Positions 14,801 through 19,793 of a stretch of DNA of 22,777 nucleotides are shown in pieces. The notes under the pieces were generated by a model. The model ran no database searches. It saw nothing but the letters and a program-made list of their open reading frames with translations, and had not been told where the DNA came from. The DNA lies in the IMG/VR virus record IMGVR_UViG_3300042381_000310, positions 1-22,777 of that record; one strand, written 5' to 3'. Positions within the stretch are counted from its first letter, which is position 1; each line of letters opens with the position of its first letter. Both the position numbers and the translations under genes were made by a program. Origin of the DNA: a virus.

Positions 14801-14927
14801 CGGATTCGTAATTATACGGTAATGTAACTTCACCAATATTTATAACCCCCCCCGAACAAGGGAAAAAGGTTATATCGGCTAATTGTCCGTTATAATTCGC
14901 AGTTAATATTTCTAAAGTTGTACTCAT
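11805..14927 (-). CDS. Modular Thr/Pro-linker adhesin with C-terminal Hint (autoprocessing) domain
   Basis: A 1040-aa protein with no signal peptide. Order: shared N-terminal domain (1-66: ANYNGQLADITF, INIGEVTLPYNY); Thr/Pro/Gln linker (69-208); Cys-rich module (209-282, with EDCCYPS and SCLICQLDHEC); linker (283-427); Ig/FN3-like module (428-516); linker (517-618); second Ig/FN3-like module (619-703); short linker (704-732); Cys-rich module (733-889); and a Hint domain (890-1040). The Hint features are all visible: Cys890 in GCLVVNT, a DGSTKLIQDV block, TDSH (Thr970, His973), NVGDVLLD, and the C-terminal YFANNVLTHNK with His1038-Asn1039. The domain should cleave its own N-terminal peptide bond at Cys890 through a thioester, releasing or conjugating residues 1-889. 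It is probably a tail fibre or surface adhesin; the distal role is inferred. It is the last gene of the adhesin cluster, 20 nt after the 69-aa gene. Confidence 0.85.
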   Translation of the reverse strand: MSTTLEILTANYNGQLADITFFPCSGGVINIGEVTLPYNYESENYYGTYIIYVMYYDETCSLDIPCISLTPTNTPTNTPTPTITDTPTQTPTQTNTVTPTNTGTPAQTPTQTTTQTQTQTPSNTATPTNTITPTQTPTKTHTPTPTNRPTTTPTMTPTNTPTQTNTQTNTPTNTQTQTQTQTQTTTQTPTNTPTQTQTQTQTPSPLPPTIGYFEDCCYPSIIYKVGGIIYPVFIDNFYYIETTGYSGCVKAINPTSFNSQYEIISLTSYVSCLICQLDHECILPTPTPTPTQTVTPTVTPTVTPTISTTPTNTPTQTQTQTSTPTQTPTNTPTNTQTQTQTQTQTQTSTPTQTPTQTPTNTPTKTQTPTTTTTLTATPTQTQTPTNTQTPTKTQTPTPTKTMTQTPTNTQTQTPTKTQTQTPTNTPVCSAPQMLGVTLSSGSILSVSIIPGPNCSGIFMIYSYDNINFNSAVATPSNCTSPFTFDSLTTTGNVYVKVGQLCTSGGISAYSEVFPYFFPTPTPTPTPTNTQTPTKTPTNTPTKTQTPTTTTTLTATPTQTQTPTKTPTNTPTKTQTQTPTKTQTPTTTTTLTATPTQTQTPTKTPTQTPTRTNTPTPTTSCGVTLISTTYVSGTTWNYNFTTAGSCGTLLPEYSSDNITWTLGGAGGCTSPRSAITGINSGTIYFRMTLFCSSLTGVSNVITYVFPSPTPTPTRTQTPTPTKTPTPTPTETPPGVTCVCYELYWSPPGGPFFGSTTFDYIDCEGFPASSFANNMGDSPNICAQENTISFGGGDNSGGWLPSIYNCCATNITLGYRVSNAVCSLPGWALVNQCINRSAILGLCDATELYDDDISGNCTFAFAAAGYYKTTDNFSRRYWDGTAFTGACFSCGCLVVNTVITLSDGSTKLIQDVQVNDILKSIDVSGMPQPSNEWYSWSSDTLNYVESTSTVINFTIYEFDSVININNDKLIATDSHNHVVKQNGVWYIRTTSDLNVGDVLLDIDNTEFEITSLVTITESTTVYNVDVNNSNLYFANNVLTHNK
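12732..14723. repeat. Thr/Pro/Gln-linker low-complexity DNA in the Hint adhesin
   Basis: Four blocks (12732-12818, 13074-13379, 13647-14081 and 14304-14723) are built from TGTTGG/TGTTTG-like hexamers that encode TP, TQ, TN and TK dipeptides on the minus strand. Codons vary (ACA, ACT, ACC, ACG), so the repeat is kept at protein level rather than as a clean DNA repeat. A longer unit encoding TPTTTTTLTATPTQTQTPT occurs three times (near 13146-13199, 13261-13312 and 13795-13847). Confidence 0.85.
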
Positions 14928-14947
14928 ATATTGTTAGTTCGTATAAA

Positions 14948-15157
14948 TTAAGGTGTTGGTGGGGGATTATTCAAAGACCCCGATACACCTGTTGCCGGTA
15001 TGTATATATAATAATCACCATACGGATAATCTGTAGGGTAATCATACGGTAATGTAACCGTACCAATATTAATTGTTCCACCTGTTGATGGATTAAAAGT
15101 TATATCGGCGGTATATCCGGTATAATTATTTGTCGATATTCTATATATATATTCCAT
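14948..15157 (-). CDS. Stand-alone copy of the shared N-terminal adhesin domain (69 aa)
   Basis: A 69-aa protein, MEYIYRISTNNYTGYTADIT..., aligned end to end with the first 65 or so residues of the neighbouring adhesins: ADITF, GGTINIGTVTLPYDY and YGDYYIYIP. It stops at PPPTP, where its relatives begin a linker or a distal module. It is either a truncated adhesin or a minimal accessory subunit. The start is 3 nt after the stop of the 737-aa gene, with a GGAGGA (from that gene's Gly-Gly codons, 15173-15178) 15 nt upstream, suggesting translational coupling. The domain family is unnamed to me. Confidence 0.75.
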   Translation of the reverse strand: MEYIYRISTNNYTGYTADITFNPSTGGTINIGTVTLPYDYPTDYPYGDYYIYIPATGVSGSLNNPPPTP

Positions 15158-15160
15158 AAA

Positions 15161-17374
15161 TTAAGTTAACATTCCTCCGTCGCTAATTGACCAAAAATAA
15201 GTTGTTACAAGGGTTGTCCTTGCCGCCAAACCAGCTGATGTGTATTTTGCACTACCAAAATTAATCTGTATCCCTATTTGTGGGTTTTTTGTTACCCACC
15301 CATTATAAATACTATCTAAATTGTATGTGAAAAAAGTAATAGGGTTTTTAGTTCCCATAAAATAATAAAAATTTGTAACACCTGATATGTTCCAATTCCC
15401 TAAATTTTGTTTAAAATATTGGTTTTCATAAAACATATACACAACATTAGATACTTTAGAAATATCCCAATTTCCAATAGGTTGATTAAATTTTGAACCC
15501 CTAAACATATTAAACAAACTAATAACATTTGAAACATTCCACCCGGATAATGGTTGATTAAATTGAGATTGATAGAACATCGCACCCATATCTGTGACAC
15601 CCGACACATTCCAATTATTAATTGGTTGATTGAATGATGAAGTGGCAAACATATTACTCATACTTGTAACCTTTGAAACATTCCACCCGGATAATGGTTG
15701 ATTAAATATTTGATTATTAGAGAACATATCACTCATATTTGTAACTCCAGAAACATTCCAATTATTTATATTTTGATTAAATTGAGAATTATTAAACATG
15801 GAAAACATAAGAGTAACTTTAGAAACATTCCATCCGGATAATGGTTGGTCAAATAAACTGTTAAAAAACATATAACTCATATTTGTAACTTTAGATACAT
15901 CCCAATTATCAATTTGTTGGTTAAATATTCTATTATTATAAAACATACCTGACATATTTGTTACATTACTAACAGTCCAACTTGATAATGGTTGATTAAA
16001 TGTTGAGTTGGAATAGAACATATTCGACATATTGGTAACATTTGAGACGTTCCACCCGGATAATGGTTGATTAAATATTTGATTATTAGAGAACATACCC
16101 GACATATTGGTAACACCCGAAACATTCCAATCCCCAATTGGATGGTTAAATGTTGAGTTGTAATAGAACATATAACTCATATTGGTAACACCCGAAACAT
16201 TCCAATTCCCAATTGGATGGTTAAATGCTGAGTTGTAATAGAACATACCACTCATATTTGTAACATTTGAAACATTCCAATTTTCAATAGGTTGATTAAA
16301 TATTGAGTTGTTATAGAACATATAACTCATATCTGTAACATTTGAAACATCCCATCCGGATAATGGTTGATTAAATGATGACCCATTAAACATATAACCC
16401 ATATTTGTAACACCTGAAACATTCCAATTATTGATTGGTTGGTTAAATGGACAAGACTCAAACATATTACTCATATCAACAACATTTGAAACATCCCATC
16501 CGGATAATGGTTGATTAAATTGAGAATTACTAAACATATAATTTGTGTATTGAACATTTGAAACATTCCACCCGGATAATGGTTGATTATAACTTGTCAA
16601 ATAAAACATTCCACTTATATTTGTAATTCCCGAAATATCCCAATTATTTAAGTTTTGATTAAATAATATACATCCGGAGAATAAATAAGATAAACTTGTT
16701 ATATTAGAAATGTCCCACGATTGTATATTATTTACAGATGTTAAACTATAACATTCTGCAAACATAGCGTCGATATTAGTCAGATTTGAAGTGTCTAAAG
16801 TATCGATTACGGTAGATAAATCTAAATTAAAACAATAATAAAATTGATATCCACCATCAATTAATTTTACATCACCCCACTGTTGAACACTTAAAATTTT
16901 ACCATAATCACCAGCATAATTTCCTATATTAAACCCGTCAATTACTCCAAACATACGTATAGTATATGTTCCTATAACATTGTAAGTATGTATAAGCTCA
17001 GGTTGACTATATGATGTTATTGTGTCTGTATTTCCATCACCCCAATCAATTACAAAATTAAAAGTTCCTGATGGGTCTAACACAATACCAATTTGATTAG
17101 TGTTAGTAAAACCTTCATTGTCGGTTTTCCAACTTGAAATGAACAATATTAACGTATCACCGATTAAATCCCAAGAAGGTGGCGGATAATCTAAAATACA
17201 GGTTTTATTATAAAAAGGTATGTATACGGTATATGTTCCATAATAATAATCTGTATTATAATCGTATGGTAATAACTGTGAACCTAAACTAATAGTTCCT
17301 CCGGTATATGCGGAATAACTTATATCTCCGATATACCCGTCGTAATTTGTTGTAAATATTTCAAAAGTTTTCAT
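15161..17374 (-). CDS. BspA-like repeat adhesin (737 aa, about 19 repeats)
   Basis: I prefer the ATG at 17374 (MKTFEIFTTNYDGYIGD) over one 7 codons upstream at 17395, because it aligns with the starts of the sibling proteins and avoids overlap with the preceding gene. Order: shared N-terminal domain (about 1-62); a short PKD-like strand module with FVIDWGDGNTDT and a TYTIR strand; then about 19 copies of a roughly 25-residue unit, consensus FNQPLSGWNVSNVTNMSNMF (DUF285/BspA type, TIGR02167-like); and a conserved end with LDSIYNGW, INFGSAKYT and WSISDGG. Such arrays form elongated solenoids that act as adhesins. There is no signal peptide or Thr/Pro linker. It is probably a virion surface fibre. 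The 4-nt gap from the previous gene supports one operon. Confidence 0.85.
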   Translation of the reverse strand: MKTFEIFTTNYDGYIGDISYSAYTGGTISLGSQLLPYDYNTDYYYGTYTVYIPFYNKTCILDYPPPSWDLIGDTLILFISSWKTDNEGFTNTNQIGIVLDPSGTFNFVIDWGDGNTDTITSYSQPELIHTYNVIGTYTIRMFGVIDGFNIGNYAGDYGKILSVQQWGDVKLIDGGYQFYYCFNLDLSTVIDTLDTSNLTNIDAMFAECYSLTSVNNIQSWDISNITSLSYLFSGCILFNQNLNNWDISGITNISGMFYLTSYNQPLSGWNVSNVQYTNYMFSNSQFNQPLSGWDVSNVVDMSNMFESCPFNQPINNWNVSGVTNMGYMFNGSSFNQPLSGWDVSNVTDMSYMFYNNSIFNQPIENWNVSNVTNMSGMFYYNSAFNHPIGNWNVSGVTNMSYMFYYNSTFNHPIGDWNVSGVTNMSGMFSNNQIFNQPLSGWNVSNVTNMSNMFYSNSTFNQPLSSWTVSNVTNMSGMFYNNRIFNQQIDNWDVSKVTNMSYMFFNSLFDQPLSGWNVSKVTLMFSMFNNSQFNQNINNWNVSGVTNMSDMFSNNQIFNQPLSGWNVSKVTSMSNMFATSSFNQPINNWNVSGVTDMGAMFYQSQFNQPLSGWNVSNVISLFNMFRGSKFNQPIGNWDISKVSNVVYMFYENQYFKQNLGNWNISGVTNFYYFMGTKNPITFFTYNLDSIYNGWVTKNPQIGIQINFGSAKYTSAGLAARTTLVTTYFWSISDGGMLT
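15380..16740. repeat. BspA/DUF285 tandem repeat array (about 19 units)
   Basis: Degenerate 72-75-nt units on the minus strand encode W-N/D-V-S-N/G/K-V-T-x-M-x-x-M-F steps. SGW and NNW/GNW forms tend to alternate. Confidence 0.85.
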
Positions 17375-17378
17375 AATA

Positions 17379-19790
17379 TTAAATTCCTCCTCCATCAGTT
17401 ATTGTCCAACCATATCCTCCACTCATAGTTGAACCCGTTAATGTATTTTTACCTGGTTGTCCTCCGGATATTGTGTAGTTAGCACTTCCAAAATTTATTG
17501 TTCTTCCTGTATACGGATTTTTAGTTGACCATCCACTATAGATTGAATCTAAATTTGTTGTTGAGAATGTTAATGGTGTTTTACCTAACATAAAGTCAGT
17601 AAAATTAGTTACATTTGATATACTCCAATTTCCAATATCTTGGTTAAAATATGTATTAATATTAAACATATTGTTCATATTAACAACATTAGATACATCC
17701 CAATTTCCAATAGGGTAATTGAACTCCGAATTATAAAACATATTGTTCATATCACCAACATTTGAAACATTCCATCCGGATAATGGTTGATTAAATAGGG
17801 AAGATGCGAACATATAATTCATATAAATAACACTTGAAACATCCCAATTATTAATATCTTGATTAAATTGTGAATTTCGGAACATAGATGTCATATCAAC
17901 AACATTTGAGACGTTCCATCCAGATAATGGTTGATTAAAATATTGGTCGTTTTGAAACATATTACTCATATTTGTTACCCCTGAAACAGTCCAATTCCCA
18001 ATCGGATAATCAAATGATGTATTGACAAACATACCTGACATATTTTTAACTTTTGAGACATCCCAATTTCCGATTGGTTGATTGAATGGGGAATTGGCAA
18101 ACATATAAGTCATATCTGTAACTTTTGAAACATTCCACCCAGATAATGGATAGTCAAATGATGACGCATAAAACATATAACCCAAATCTGTAACCCCCGA
18201 AACATTCCAAGACCCAATAGGTTGGTTAAAGTCGGTAGCAGTATTAAACATTTGCCTCATACTATTAACGTTACTTACATTCCATCCGGATAATGGTTGA
18301 TTGAACGATGTTGCTCCTTGGAACATACCTACCATATTTGTAACACCCGAAACATTCCAATTCCCAATTGGTTGATTGAATGGTGAATTGGCAAACATAA
18401 AAGTCATATTATAGACATTTGAAACATTCCATCCGGATAATGGTAGGTTGAAATCAGTGCTTTGGAGTATTGATGTCATATTGGTAACTCCTGAAACATT
18501 CCAATTATTAATTGGTTGGTTGAAGGATGTTGCGTTTTGGAACATACCCTCCATATTAACCACTTTTGAGACATCCCAATTTCCGATTGGTTGATTGAAT
18601 GGGGTGCTAGCAAACATATAATACGTACTTGTAACATTTGAAACATTCCAACCTGACAACGGTTGATTAAACGGTGTGCCGTTAAACATATAATTCATAT
18701 AAATAACACTTGAAACATCCCAATTATTAATATCTTGATTAAATTGTGAATTTTGGAACATATATGTCATAGACGCAACATTTGAAACGTTCCAACCTGA
18801 TAATGGTTGGTTGAAAGATGTTGTTCCTTGGAACATATTCGACATATTTGTAACACCTGAAACAGTCCAACCAGATAATGGTTCGTTGAAAGATGTTGCT
18901 CCTTGGAACATATAACTCATATCCTCAACTCCCGAAACATCCCAATTATTAATGTTATCGTTAAAATTACTTTGACCAAACATTCCTGACATACCTGTAA
19001 TGTTAGAAACATCCCAATTATTAATATTATTTATGGTTGTAATAGACGAACATCCACGAAATATATATGTTAAATTTGTCACTTGAGATAAATTTAGAGT
19101 GTCAGTAACACCTGTTAATATTAAATTAGAACACTCATAAAAATTATATGATAGTTGAGTTATGTTAAGACATCCCCACTGTGTTATTTCTCTTATTTTA
19201 AGTTTACTTGTTGGTGTATAATAAAACGACCACACATTAACTTTACCTGTAATAGTTATTACATAGTCATCAGGAGTTGTATAAATATGTGTCCTATTTG
19301 CAAATGTATTCGCCGAAAAATTTCCATCACCCCAATCAATGGTTCCTGAATAATCTAAACCGTAATAAGGTAATGTTATACTCTCAGACGGAGATGTTGT
19401 TCTCCACACAGATATAAATGGTAATAATGGTGTAGAACTTGGTGTTGGTGTCATTGTAGGTGTTGGAGTTGGGGTTGGGGTTGTAATATCTAAACCTAAT
19501 AAATCACAATTTGGTGCGGGTGTGTTTGTTGGTGTTGGAGTATTTGTTGGAGTTAATGTCATTGTTGTTGTTGGAGTAGGCGTAGGTGTTAAACAAGGAA
19601 CATTTAACAAACAAGTTTTACCCGAATCAAGTAAATAAATGTTATATGTTCCGTAGTAATTTTCCGAATAATAATTATATGGTAAGTTAACTTCACCGAT
19701 ATTAATACTCCCACCCGAACAAGGGTAAAAGGTAATGTCGGCGAATTGTCCGTCGTAATTTATTGATAATATTTTTAAAATTGTTCCCAT
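17379..19790 (-). CDS. BspA-like repeat adhesin with Thr/Pro linker (803 aa, about 20 repeats)
   Basis: Order: shared N-terminal domain (1-66: INYDGQFADITFYPCSGG, NLPYNY); a short Thr/Pro linker broken by a NCDLLGLDI stretch (about 67-125); a PKD-like module (SVWRTTSPSESITLPYY and SGTIDWGDGNF); about 20 BspA/DUF285 repeats (INNWDVSGV, LSGWNVSNV and IGNWDVSKV types); and a conserved end (LDSIYSGW, INFGSANYT, YGWTITDGGGI). No signal peptide. The N-terminal domain is most like that of the Hint adhesin, with the shared Cys pair (CSGG ... KTCLLNVPC). It starts 3 nt after the stop of the next gene upstream and ends 4 nt before the next start, so translational coupling is likely. It contains a 69-nt perfect direct repeat. 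It is probably a tail fibre or surface adhesin. Confidence 0.87.
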   Translation of the reverse strand: MGTILKILSINYDGQFADITFYPCSGGSINIGEVNLPYNYYSENYYGTYNIYLLDSGKTCLLNVPCLTPTPTPTTTMTLTPTNTPTPTNTPAPNCDLLGLDITTPTPTPTPTMTPTPSSTPLLPFISVWRTTSPSESITLPYYGLDYSGTIDWGDGNFSANTFANRTHIYTTPDDYVITITGKVNVWSFYYTPTSKLKIREITQWGCLNITQLSYNFYECSNLILTGVTDTLNLSQVTNLTYIFRGCSSITTINNINNWDVSNITGMSGMFGQSNFNDNINNWDVSGVEDMSYMFQGATSFNEPLSGWTVSGVTNMSNMFQGTTSFNQPLSGWNVSNVASMTYMFQNSQFNQDINNWDVSSVIYMNYMFNGTPFNQPLSGWNVSNVTSTYYMFASTPFNQPIGNWDVSKVVNMEGMFQNATSFNQPINNWNVSGVTNMTSILQSTDFNLPLSGWNVSNVYNMTFMFANSPFNQPIGNWNVSGVTNMVGMFQGATSFNQPLSGWNVSNVNSMRQMFNTATDFNQPIGSWNVSGVTDLGYMFYASSFDYPLSGWNVSKVTDMTYMFANSPFNQPIGNWDVSKVKNMSGMFVNTSFDYPIGNWTVSGVTNMSNMFQNDQYFNQPLSGWNVSNVVDMTSMFRNSQFNQDINNWDVSSVIYMNYMFASSLFNQPLSGWNVSNVGDMNNMFYNSEFNYPIGNWDVSNVVNMNNMFNINTYFNQDIGNWSISNVTNFTDFMLGKTPLTFSTTNLDSIYSGWSTKNPYTGRTINFGSANYTISGGQPGKNTLTGSTMSGGYGWTITDGGGI
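17600..19040. repeat. BspA/DUF285 tandem repeat array (about 20 units)
   Basis: Degenerate 72-75-nt units on the minus strand. Within it lies an exact 69-nt direct repeat at 17809-17877 and 18685-18753, 876 nt apart, covering the end of one unit and most of the next. Confidence 0.85.
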
Positions 19791-19793
19791 ATA

